Origin: Candidatus Desulfobacula maris
GTDB lineage: Bacteria; Desulfobacterota; Desulfobacteria; Desulfobacterales; Desulfobacteraceae
Reading direction: 5' to 3'
Length of the DNA stretch: 37,671 bases
NCBI GenBank assembly: GCA_014383445.1
Contig: JACNHV010000208.1
Coordinates: forward strand, 1-37,671
Shown in pieces: positions 1 to 7,302 of this stretch (within the stretch, counting starts at the first letter, position 1; each line of letters starts with the position of its first letter). A program made the position numbers and the translations under genes. The notes under the pieces are model-generated. The model saw only the letters and a program-made list of their open reading frames with translations, had not been told where the DNA came from and did no database searches.

Positions 1-153
1 GATGGTAAGATCCTGAAGATCTTTTATGAAAGGAAGAGTCTGTTCGTGAAACAGATCGCTGTCCAAGCGCGTTTTCTTAAAAATCTTGCCATTAAAGCGC
101 CTCCTCTATTATCAACTATGTTATTTTATGGTGCACTTTGCCGTTTTAAATAA
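1..153 (+). other. Possible 3' end of an unidentified gene
   Basis: The first frame is open from the window edge to a TAA at 151-153, giving about 50 residues rich in Lys, Phe and Leu. I recognise no motif. It could be the C-terminus of a gene that starts outside the window or simply chance open frame. After the stop the same frame stays open to about 268, which suggests a decayed coding region rather than designed non-coding DNA. Low confidence. Confidence 0.2.
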
Positions 154-244
154 CTTCTAATTGTTAAATTCCAGGACCTGGATGTAATCATAGTCAGCTC
201 TCTTGATAGAATCCTGGGATCAACTTTGTCAAAGATTATCAGTC

Positions 245-583
245 ATGGAGGCCATTTAAGCAACCATTGAAATTATTGATGTGGAAATGGGCAAAGAGCC
301 TGAGTATTTGACGGTAGGCAAAACACCCCTTAAAAGGGCGCATAAATTGCTGTCAAAGATAGATTCCATAAGGCGGAGCAAGGAACGGGGGTCTGTTGTT
401 TTAGAGTCTGAAAATGACCTGTCCAACAAATATGTTGGACAGGTAGAGTCAATTTTCAAAAACCTGCCTAAGCCATTGAAATGGCAGTCTTTTCTGATGC
501 ATGATCTGATTTTATTAACCGACATTCTCTTAAATGTTCAAAAAGCCTCTGTAAAACACAGCTTACACAAGGCGAAGATATAA
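245..583 (+). pseudogene. Small hypothetical ORF, probably a decayed gene remnant
   Basis: An open frame of about 100 residues runs from GTG 281 (or ATG 287) to TAA 581-583. The same frame extends upstream to ATG 245 if a single TAA stop at 257-259 is ignored, so one nonsense mutation may have split an older gene. The product is mixed, Lys- and Leu-rich, with no transmembrane segment or recognised motif. There is no good ribosome-binding site before 281. It converges on the CBS-domain gene. I cannot assign a family, and it could equally be a non-coding open frame. Confidence 0.3.
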
Positions 584-599
584 AAAACATATCTCATGA

Positions 600-1163
600 T
601 TATTCTTTTACAATCAAATCACAAATAAGTTTAAAAACATCTGAAAGTCTTAATATACCAACAACCTTGTCCTGTCTAAGTACGAGCAAAGACTGGTGGT
701 GGCCCAGGATAAACTGGTGTATAGCCTCTGGTATGGGAAGGTCTTCGTTGACATATTCGCCCTCCTGGGGAGAATACATTATTTCCGTTACTTTTCTGTT
801 TTTTGCTTTTTTTACAAGGGATTCACAGCTTTCATCCCAGAGATTGTAATTTTCAATAAGAGAATTAAGAAAATCATTGCTAAGCCCGAATCGTGATAAT
901 CCCATCTTGGCTAGGTGGTCTGCGTGTCCAAACTGGCTGTACTTGGGCTCAAGCGCTCTTAAAACATCCAATGCGCTGACTTTTCCGGTAATATTCCCGG
1001 TTTCATCATAAACAAGAATGGCCCTGTGTTTGTAGATATCTGTGGGTAATGTTTTTAGCGAGTTATAAAGGGTTCTGATTGCCTTTTCAAGAGTATCATT
1101 CTCATTTACAGTGGCATATTCTGATAAAGGAATCATGATCTCTTTAACTTTTTTAGTATTCAT
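600..1163 (-). CDS. CBS-domain pair protein, probable partner of the anion transporter
   Basis: This 187-residue soluble protein is essentially two CBS domains. The first spans roughly residues 8-70 (ends ITGKVSALDVLRAL) and the second roughly 120-187 (starts KVTEIM, ends with VVGILRLSDVFKLI). CBS pairs (Bateman modules) commonly bind adenosyl ligands and regulate transporters or enzymes. It starts 18 bp after the stop of the DASS transporter gene with AAGGAT as ribosome-binding site, so the two are almost certainly co-transcribed. Inference: it senses energy or adenylate state and tunes the transporter. The ligand cannot be read from sequence. Confidence 0.85.
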   Translation of the reverse strand: MNTKKVKEIMIPLSEYATVNENDTLEKAIRTLYNSLKTLPTDIYKHRAILVYDETGNITGKVSALDVLRALEPKYSQFGHADHLAKMGLSRFGLSNDFLNSLIENYNLWDESCESLVKKAKNRKVTEIMYSPQEGEYVNEDLPIPEAIHQFILGHHQSLLVLRQDKVVGILRLSDVFKLICDLIVKE

Positions 1164-1181
1164 TTTTAGTATCCTTAAATA

Positions 1182-2654
1182 TTATTTTATCAGTATTGGC
1201 ATCCCCATAACAGGCCAGATAACTAAAACAGCAAATGCAATTACGATCATTAATATGATGCTGGCCGGGATTCCATATAAGAAAAATTCTCCCGTGGTAA
1301 ACTGTTTTGAGTCATAGGCAATGGCATTGGGAGCAGCACCCACCAGAAGCAGGAAGGGCATGCCGGCGGTTACAAGTGCGGCAAACAAAATGACTTCAGG
1401 TGCCACTCCAAGATAGGGCGCAATAACCAGTGCAACGGGCAGAGAAATAGCAATGGCTGCCACATTCATGATAAAATTGGTCATCATCATGACAAAAAAA
1501 GCAATACTCATGACAAACACAAACCAGTGTGATTCCTGGAACATGGTCAGCCAGTTGATGGCCAGCCATTCTGCAGCTCCGGTTTGCCACAGACAAAAAC
1601 CAATGCTCATGGCACCGCCAAATAGCAGGATAATGTTCCATGGAATTGATTCAAGGTCCTTTATATCCAGAATACGCAATACAAAAAACAGAATCGTTGA
1701 AACAAGAATGATGGCTGTTTTACCGACAGTCTTTAAAATGGGTACAAACTGTTCGGCAGCCATGACAGATATGCAGCCAAAAATGATTATCAGGGCAATG
1801 ATTTCATTTTTAGTCATGCCTCCCATAGCATCATTCAATTTTTTTGCTTTTTCTCTGAGTCCTGGGATGGTTTTTCTTTCAGGTTTGAAAAAAACCATAA
1901 AAAATCCCCATAAGATGAATGTCATTATCCATCCAATGGGGAACATATAAAAGGTGAGTTCAAAAAAACTGACATCTCTTCCAATAATGTCTTTGAAAAA
2001 ACCAAGTGCAACTGCTCCCCTTGCCGCACCCAGCAATGTGACAATACTGCCGGCACCGGCAACAAAGGCCATTCCGATGAACAAGCCCTTCCCAAATTTT
2101 GTAGGGGTATCATCATCTGAATACATGGCATAGATGGTCATCAGAAGGGGGTACATGGTCGCGGCTACAGCCGTATGGGCCATGATGTGGGTCAGGGCTG
2201 CTGTTACAACAAAACAGCCAAGATAGATCATGCTGGTCTTCTCACCTACAATCATAAGCATTTTGTATGCAAGCCGCCTTGTAAGACCTGTTTTTGTAAA
2301 AACTATTCCAATAACCAGAGAACCAAAAATAAAAAGAACGGAAGGTGTCATGAAATCTGTAAATGCTTTTTGTGCAGGCCGGACTAAAAAAAGAACCTGT
2401 AAAACCCCTATGGTTAAACTTGTGACACCAATGGGAACGACCTCAAAAACCCACCAGGTCCCTCCCAGAAGAAATACTGCCAGAGCTCCCTTGGCTTCTT
2501 TGCTCAGGACAAAATGTTTCCCTGAGGGATCGATGGCATCAGGCCATGGCGGGGCAAAATTAACAACAAAAAATAGAATAAGACCAATTAATAGAAAAAG
2601 TATCCGTTTCCAGTCAACATTAGAGTCGGGTAAGGCTGCTGTATTATAGCTCAT
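1182..2654 (-). CDS. DASS/SLC13-family anion transporter
   Basis: A 490-residue polytopic membrane protein with about 12 hydrophobic segments, of a length usual for the divalent anion:Na+ symporter family (CitT, SdcS, NaDC relatives). The C-terminal half has a TNF-MNVAA segment and the VGAAPNAIAY signature that fits the family's second SNT/PPN region. In the first half the usual SNT motif is replaced by AHTAVAA near residue 160, and the TLLGAARG loop lacks the usual TPPN. Substrate cannot be proven. In a sulfate reducer, sulfate or a C4-dicarboxylate are the leading options, since DASS proteins are among known sulfate importers of such bacteria. It shares an operon with the CBS protein. Confidence 0.85.
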   Translation of the reverse strand: MSYNTAALPDSNVDWKRILFLLIGLILFFVVNFAPPWPDAIDPSGKHFVLSKEAKGALAVFLLGGTWWVFEVVPIGVTSLTIGVLQVLFLVRPAQKAFTDFMTPSVLFIFGSLVIGIVFTKTGLTRRLAYKMLMIVGEKTSMIYLGCFVVTAALTHIMAHTAVAATMYPLLMTIYAMYSDDDTPTKFGKGLFIGMAFVAGAGSIVTLLGAARGAVALGFFKDIIGRDVSFFELTFYMFPIGWIMTFILWGFFMVFFKPERKTIPGLREKAKKLNDAMGGMTKNEIIALIIIFGCISVMAAEQFVPILKTVGKTAIILVSTILFFVLRILDIKDLESIPWNIILLFGGAMSIGFCLWQTGAAEWLAINWLTMFQESHWFVFVMSIAFFVMMMTNFIMNVAAIAISLPVALVIAPYLGVAPEVILFAALVTAGMPFLLLVGAAPNAIAYDSKQFTTGEFFLYGIPASIILMIVIAFAVLVIWPVMGMPILIK

Positions 2655-2730
2655 GTTAATATTTATCTCCTAATAGTTTATATAAATCACCTAAGGGTCA
2701 TATCCGCCCTTTAATTTTAAAATTTGTTCT

Positions 2731-2759
2731 AAATAAGATAGGAAATTGCTTCTTGTCAA
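2731..2759 (-). promoter_or_regulatory. Candidate sigma-70-type promoter of the transporter-CBS operon
   Basis: Read on the minus strand, a perfect TTGACA (2759-2754) is followed after 17 bp by TTATTT (2736-2731), a weak -10. It lies about 75 bp upstream of the transporter start. An AGGAG ribosome-binding site precedes that ATG by 12 nt. This suggests the transporter can be transcribed independently of the upstream two-component genes. Confidence 0.4.
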
Positions 2760-2786
2760 GAAAATCTGAGAAAATGATAGTTTTTT

Positions 2787-3215
2787 TTATCCGCCATATC
2801 GCTGAAGAATTTCTTTGATTTTTTCCTCTGTTTGTTTTTCAACGATGAGCATTTTTTCTGCTTTTGCTTCTTTGATTTTTTTTGCAAGGGCTTCAAGGTC
2901 AGCCGGCTTTTCAAGGAAATCTGTGGCACCGATTTTCATGGCTTCAACTGTTTTTTCAATAGTGGCATAACCTGTAAGTAAAATGATCTGCAGTTCAGGT
3001 TTTTTATTTTTTATGGCCTTTAATGCTTCCATACCATCCATTCCCGGCATCTGAAAATCCATGACAATGGCATCAAATGACTCTTTTCCTATAATGGAAA
3101 GCGCTTGATCAGCAGATTCAGCAGTTGTCACCACCATACCCCGGGCTTGCATCCGTTCGGACATGATCTCCAGAAATTCTTTTTCATCATCTACAAGCAA
3201 TACTTTTTCCGACAT
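2787..3215 (-). CDS. Receiver-only response regulator (second of two)
   Basis: A 142-residue CheY-like protein. The acidic pair D9-D10, phospho-acceptor D53 (in IVMDFQMPG), T81 and K103-P104 are all present, so it should be phosphorylatable. The receiver occupies about residues 1-120. The remaining 20 residues are a charged, probably helical tail with no DNA-binding domain. AAGGAGA sits at ideal spacing before ATG. It is the last gene of the signalling cassette that starts at 5850, and the transporter operon follows 132 bp downstream. The output is unknown: it may act through protein contact or as the terminal receiver of a phosphorelay. Confidence 0.9.
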   Translation of the reverse strand: MSEKVLLVDDEKEFLEIMSERMQARGMVVTTAESADQALSIIGKESFDAIVMDFQMPGMDGMEALKAIKNKKPELQIILLTGYATIEKTVEAMKIGATDFLEKPADLEALAKKIKEAKAEKMLIVEKQTEEKIKEILQRYGG

Positions 3216-3269
3216 TCTCTTTCTCCTTATACTATTAATATGTCAGCCATATCAAATTGGCTTAAATAG

Positions 3270-3932
3270 TTAAATACATTTTGGCCACAAAAGACCAAAA
3301 CCTGTATTTTTGTTGTTTTTTTCAATGGATATATTTAGATACGAAATCAGGGCCAGATCTTCTTTTGACCTGAATATATCATCCATTATCTCTTTTTTAA
3401 CCCTGTTCATTGTAAACCAGATCAAAGGTTCTGATACATTTGTTCCAAATGAAATTTTCACCCCTTTTTCATTATCTGCCGCGCAACAGGCTGTTTCAAT
3501 GGCTCTCCAGATCATGTTCTCCAGGAAAAACAGGTTTGTTGAAACCAGCATGGGTGCTACCGGAGAAATGATTTCCAGTACTGCCCCCTGTCTTTCAACA
3601 AGCCGGGATGCCAGGTCCAGAACAAAAATGATTGTTTTTTCAAGGTCTGTAATTTCCATTGCCTGATCAACACTGTGGGAAAACCTGCTCATTTTTTTTA
3701 ATACAAGATCTGCTCTTTGTACCTGTCTTATCATCCGTTCCGAGATATCATTGATGCGTTCAAGTGAAAGGGGATGACCTTTTTTTTCGGCCATTAAGGA
3801 AAGATCTTTGAGCAGGCCCGCACTTTCATTGATAATGGCAAGGTTATTTTTAATTTCATGGGTTGCCGAGGCAGAAATGCTGCCAAAAAACCGAATACCT
3901 GCATGTGCAATTATATTTTCATTTTGTGCCAT
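3270..3932 (-). CDS. Histidine-kinase-like protein with degenerate ATPase domain, possible histidine phosphotransferase
   Basis: A 220-residue soluble protein from ATG 3932, chosen because GAGG lies 6 nt upstream; a GTG at 3944 is also in frame. An H-box (ATHEIKNNLAIINE, H25) and a two-helix dimerisation region fill residues 10-90. The following ATPase-like part is broken: the N-box Asn is replaced (ENMIWRAIETA), no DxGxG G1 box exists, and only a trace of the G2 region (TGFGL) remains at the extreme C-terminus. Known parallels are Spo0B and ChpT, which keep the DHp helices but lost ATP binding and act as phosphotransferases. Its start overlaps the end of the upstream kinase gene, implying coupled translation. 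Confidence 0.75.
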   Translation of the reverse strand: MAQNENIIAHAGIRFFGSISASATHEIKNNLAIINESAGLLKDLSLMAEKKGHPLSLERINDISERMIRQVQRADLVLKKMSRFSHSVDQAMEITDLEKTIIFVLDLASRLVERQGAVLEIISPVAPMLVSTNLFFLENMIWRAIETACCAADNEKGVKISFGTNVSEPLIWFTMNRVKKEIMDDIFRSKEDLALISYLNISIEKNNKNTGFGLLWPKCI

Positions 3933-5334
3933 CACTGGCCTCACTATTCTTTAAGGGCAGGATTACAGTGAAACAAGACCCCTTACCCAGCCGGCTTTTT
4001 ACCGTGATATCACCGCCAATTTCTTTTATCAGTCCGTAAATAATTGACAGACCAAGTCCTGAACCCCAATGATCGTTTTTCGATGAATAAAAAGGTTCAA
4101 AAATTTTATCGATATCCTCATCAGCAATACCTCTTCCATTATCGGAAACCATTATGGATATTTGGTCTCTTTTTTTTAATCTGATGGAGATAGAAAGTTG
4201 TCCGCCATCTTCCATTGCAGTAAAAGCATTTTCAATCAGGTTCAGAAAAATCTGCTGCAGGCTTCCTTTGTCACATTCAAAATTCGGAATTGTGTCCTTG
4301 TTATCAATTGATATGGTTATGCGCCTGCGATCGGCTTCCTTTTCAAGAAAGGCAAGCACCTGTTTTACGACTTCCCAAATATCCACGGGTTCGATACTGG
4401 GCTCCATGTGCCGGGCAAAGTCCAGCAGCCGCTGAGTGATGGTGCTGCACCGCTTTACCGTATCAAGAACGTCTTTTGCAAGGGAAATCAGCCGCTTATC
4501 CGAAGAAAAATCTTCCCTCAGTGTAAACAGATCCATAATCAACCCTGTTTTCTGGTTGATTATGGCCAGGGGGTTATTTATTTCATGGGCAACCCCTGAA
4601 GCCAGACGGCCGATGGAGGCCAGTTTTTTTTCATGTTCTGCATGGTGCAGGGCCTCGCTTCTTTTGCGATCTGCAGAATGAATACGCCCCACAAGATAGG
4701 TTGCCATGCCCATGATGGACAATAAAATCAACACAATACTGACAGCCAGGTATCCTATCAGCTTGAACCTGGGTTTGAACCACAGGTCTATTAGCCCTTT
4801 TTCACTTTTGGCCAGCACAAAAAATAAAGAGGAATCAGGTATCCTTGCATATCCTGCCATGACTGGTTTTTTATCTGGTGTAAGATCCTTCTCAATTCCG
4901 GCTTTTTCTTTGAATAGACTTGTATTGACAGCATTGGGTGTGCCCGTATTGCCGTAGTAAAAGGAGGTGGTTAGCAAAGTGCCGTCTTCATTGACAACAA
5001 ATATATCGTTGTCCTCTCCAGAATTTATAAGGGTAATATAATCCATGGCAGTTTTTCCAGGGTCTTTGGAAAAAGAAATGGAAACGATAGCAGCATTCAA
5101 CAGTTTTGATATGCTGCTTTTCACCTCATCTTCAATGGTCCGATGCGTGAGGCCAAACTCCACAAGGCTCATCACAAAAAGAGGCAAAAGGGCCATAAAA
5201 GAAGTAAATAGCACAATGAGCTTCCACTTGCGCGCAAAATTAAAACCAGTGTTCAGATGGTTGCTGGCACTATCCCGATGGTCCCAGGATGCGGGTTTAA
5301 GTTTTTGCAATTGCTTCATGATTTTGTCTGTCAA
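3919..5334 (-). CDS. Membrane-bound sensor histidine kinase
   Basis: A 471-residue kinase: cytoplasmic N-terminus, TM1 about 37-58, a periplasmic sensor of about 130 residues (Cache-like by size and position), TM2 about 192-215, a HisKA domain with H250 (SGVAHEINNPLAII), then a complete HATPase domain with N-box near 365-369, DNGRG at 398-402, an F-box (IFEPFYSS) and the SGLGLS G2 box. No HAMP or PAS domain is obvious. The start shown is TTG; an ATG five codons in is also possible and neither has a strong ribosome-binding site. It lies between a receiver-only regulator and the kinase-like protein, overlapping the latter. The ligand is unknown. Confidence 0.9.
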   Translation of the reverse strand: MTDKIMKQLQKLKPASWDHRDSASNHLNTGFNFARKWKLIVLFTSFMALLPLFVMSLVEFGLTHRTIEDEVKSSISKLLNAAIVSISFSKDPGKTAMDYITLINSGEDNDIFVVNEDGTLLTTSFYYGNTGTPNAVNTSLFKEKAGIEKDLTPDKKPVMAGYARIPDSSLFFVLAKSEKGLIDLWFKPRFKLIGYLAVSIVLILLSIMGMATYLVGRIHSADRKRSEALHHAEHEKKLASIGRLASGVAHEINNPLAIINQKTGLIMDLFTLREDFSSDKRLISLAKDVLDTVKRCSTITQRLLDFARHMEPSIEPVDIWEVVKQVLAFLEKEADRRRITISIDNKDTIPNFECDKGSLQQIFLNLIENAFTAMEDGGQLSISIRLKKRDQISIMVSDNGRGIADEDIDKIFEPFYSSKNDHWGSGLGLSIIYGLIKEIGGDITVKSRLGKGSCFTVILPLKNSEASDGTK

Positions 5335-5361
5335 TTTTAAAAATACGTCCCATACAGCAGT

Positions 5362-5850
5362 TTATTCAACTGCCTTAATTTTTTTATATGCCTTTTTCAG
5401 GCTTTCACTTAATAAGTTGATATCAACTGGTTTTTGCATATATGAAAAGGCACCCAGGTCCATGCATTTTTTTTTGTCCTGTTCAGATCCATGACCGGTC
5501 ATTACAATCACCTGGATTCGAGGGCAGGTCTGTTTTACCTGTTTTAGAAGTTCCATCCCATCAATCCCGGGCATTTTTAGATCAATTATCATCACCTCAG
5601 GCTCATCGCGTTGAATCTGAGCCAGCGCTGAGTTTCCATCGTAGACAACGGCAGTGCCCATATCCCTCATTCGAAGACGTTCTGACAGAGTTTGTACAAA
5701 CTCTTTTTCATCGTCCACCAGAAGGATTTTTGAAGGTACTTCGACATTGCATTTTTCAGACATATTTAGCTGGTGGTACACCTGGGTTTCCATGGCATCA
5801 TTTTTTGAGGGCTTGATAGCTGCTGTAAGTATTGCATTCTGCTTTTGCAT
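5362..5850 (-). CDS. Receiver-only response regulator (first of two)
   Basis: A 162-residue protein whose receiver domain starts near residue 40. D46-D47, phospho-acceptor D90 (VMIIDLKMPG), T118 and K140-P141 are present. The first 38 residues precede the domain and look unstructured. AGGT lies just upstream of ATG 5850, while an internal Met at residue 30 has no ribosome-binding site. There is no output domain. It heads the minus-strand cassette regulator-kinase-kinase-like-regulator, 28 bp before the kinase. It is the natural first receiver for that kinase. Confidence 0.88.
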   Translation of the reverse strand: MQKQNAILTAAIKPSKNDAMETQVYHQLNMSEKCNVEVPSKILLVDDEKEFVQTLSERLRMRDMGTAVVYDGNSALAQIQRDEPEVMIIDLKMPGIDGMELLKQVKQTCPRIQVIVMTGHGSEQDKKKCMDLGAFSYMQKPVDINLLSESLKKAYKKIKAVE

Positions 5851-5874
5851 ATGTTACCTAAAATGAGTTTGCAA

Positions 5875-5894
5875 CCAACCGAAATGTTCGGTGG
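5875..5894. promoter_or_regulatory. Inverted repeat in the divergent intergenic region
   Basis: The 20-bp sequence CCAACCGAA-ATG-TTCGGTGG forms a 6-bp perfect stem (ACCGAA/TTCGGT) extended by CC/GG with one bulged A. It lies in the 81-bp gap between the divergently transcribed response regulator and PEP-binding-protein genes, just upstream of the plus-strand promoter candidate. It could be an operator shared by both genes, or the 5' hairpin of a minus-strand leader. Confidence 0.4.
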
Positions 5895-5898
5895 ATTT

Positions 5899-5926
5899 TT
5901 GTCAAATTATTGAAATCTGCTATAAA
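5899..5926 (+). promoter_or_regulatory. Candidate promoter of the PEP-binding-domain gene
   Basis: TTGTCA (5899-5904), 16 bp, then TATAAA (5921-5926). The ATG at 5932 is only 5 bp beyond the -10 hexamer, so a transcript starting at the usual distance would begin at or after this ATG and be leaderless, or translation would begin at the second in-frame ATG (5941). Confidence 0.4.
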
Positions 5927-5931
5927 AGTCA

Positions 5932-7176
5932 ATGTCAAACATGAAAAACAAGATACCTGAAAAAGCAAGACTGCTTGAAAAACTTAGAAAAAATGGATTT
6001 ATGGTCCCGGATTTTATTTATGTGTCAGCTGATAAATTCATCAACGAAGATTTCAGCCTTCTTGATTTATTTTTAGACAAACACCGTGAAAGTTATAAGG
6101 TCATTGCAAGAAGTGCTCATCCCCTGGAATCTGAGTATAATGGCGGTACCTTTGATTCCATTGAAACATATGCGGATATTGGCGGAATAAAATATGCGCG
6201 AAACCGTATGATTAAAATAGCCGAAACTTCGAAACAACTATCCATCCAGCGACAGCAGAAGTTCAACAACGCACCTGAAATTGATATTAATGAAATGGGC
6301 ATTGTTGCCATGCCTTTTGTTAATGGCTCCAGTGTCATGGCAAAAATGATTTTTAATAACTGGGAATTCGGTTATTGCAGAAACCGCACGCATAAGGTCC
6401 AAAGCGAACCCTTCATCACCAAGGTACCCCATGATCAAAGGCTGTTGAAACTTTCAGAAGACATACAAAAGGCTTTGGGGTTTAAATGCGAGATCGAATA
6501 TATTATTTCCGCTGAAGGAGAGATTTATGTGGTGCAGGCCAAGGATATCTCAAATATAGATACTTTGGAAGAAAAAGAGAATGAGTGTTTCATAAAGCTT
6601 GATGGCATCAGGCGCATGCGAAAGCGGAGAAATTACAGGGAAAGGCCGGTTTATGTAATGGACAACAAGGCCTTTTATATCAATATCATCAGCCAGTGCG
6701 AGGATTTCGTCCAGGAAGGCAAAGAGCCAAAGCCTGATATCAATGACGTCATATCCAGCATAAAGGCGTATGAAAAGGAACTTGAATCTTTTGCTCTGAG
6801 GCACCAGCGGTTTGCTGTGCTGGGGTTTTCCATACAGGACTCAAGCGAGCTTTACCAGATCGCCACCCATTACCTGGAAGAGTCTCCTGAACTTCAGAAA
6901 ATTCTGTCAAAAGCCCTGCACAAAAATCTTTACAAAATTGATATTTTTCTGGCTGAAGCAGACACATTGATTGCAAAGGACAAATTCAGAATCAACCTGT
7001 GCAGCCATGATGCATATGGTATTGACACAGTACGAAATCCCCTCTGGTCAGCCTATTGGAGTGTCGACCGGCATGATGAGGTAATCAAAGAATTTTTACG
7101 TCTTGGGTTTAAGACCGGTGACACCATTGGAATTGATATTGATGCTGAAGGCAGGCCCATAATTTCTCGTCACTAA
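5932..7176 (+). CDS. PEP synthase/PPDK N-terminal-like ATP-binding protein
   Basis: A 414-residue soluble protein. Residues about 55-215 resemble the pyruvate/ATP-binding (PPDK_N, ATP-grasp) domain of PEP synthase: RSAHPLESEYNGGTFDSIET corresponds to the RSSA...SFAGQ..T loop, and EIEYIISAEGEIYVVQAKDI to the E-x-GE-Y-VQAR strand. The swivelling phospho-His domain and the PEP-binding barrel of full-length enzymes are missing. The C-terminal 200 residues are charged and helical with no recognised fold. Full PEP synthase chemistry is therefore unlikely; an ATP-dependent ligase or phosphotransfer role is possible. It is divergent from the two-component cassette and 126 bp before the Ehr operon. 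The start is uncertain between ATG 5932 and ATG 5941. Confidence 0.75.
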   Translation: MSNMKNKIPEKARLLEKLRKNGFMVPDFIYVSADKFINEDFSLLDLFLDKHRESYKVIARSAHPLESEYNGGTFDSIETYADIGGIKYARNRMIKIAETSKQLSIQRQQKFNNAPEIDINEMGIVAMPFVNGSSVMAKMIFNNWEFGYCRNRTHKVQSEPFITKVPHDQRLLKLSEDIQKALGFKCEIEYIISAEGEIYVVQAKDISNIDTLEEKENECFIKLDGIRRMRKRRNYRERPVYVMDNKAFYINIISQCEDFVQEGKEPKPDINDVISSIKAYEKELESFALRHQRFAVLGFSIQDSSELYQIATHYLEESPELQKILSKALHKNLYKIDIFLAEADTLIAKDKFRINLCSHDAYGIDTVRNPLWSAYWSVDRHDEVIKEFLRLGFKTGDTIGIDIDAEGRPIISRH

Positions 7177-7199
7177 CCCCTGGCTATAAGAATATTCTC

Positions 7200-7228
7200 T
7201 TGACAAAAAATAAGTTCCTTAATAGTAG
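7200..7228 (+). promoter_or_regulatory. Candidate promoter of the Ehr operon
   Basis: A perfect TTGACA at 7200-7205 is followed after 17 bp by TAGTAG (7223-7228), a poor -10. It lies 75 bp before the first Ehr gene. Only the -35 half is convincing. Confidence 0.3.
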
Positions 7229-7302
7229 TGGTTGTTATTTGCAAGGATAGGGGGAAAATATACAATGGAAATAATAATTAATTTCTAGAAAATGGGGAAT
7301 TT

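Noticed and set aside
1453-1950. Plus-strand ORF of 165 codons inside the transporter gene
   Set aside because: It is an antisense shadow of a conserved membrane protein, Met- and Lys-rich with no domain.
3270-5334. One histidine kinase gene split by a frameshift
   Set aside because: The upstream kinase is complete through its G2 box, and the downstream protein has its own H-box and ribosome-binding site, so these are two genes.
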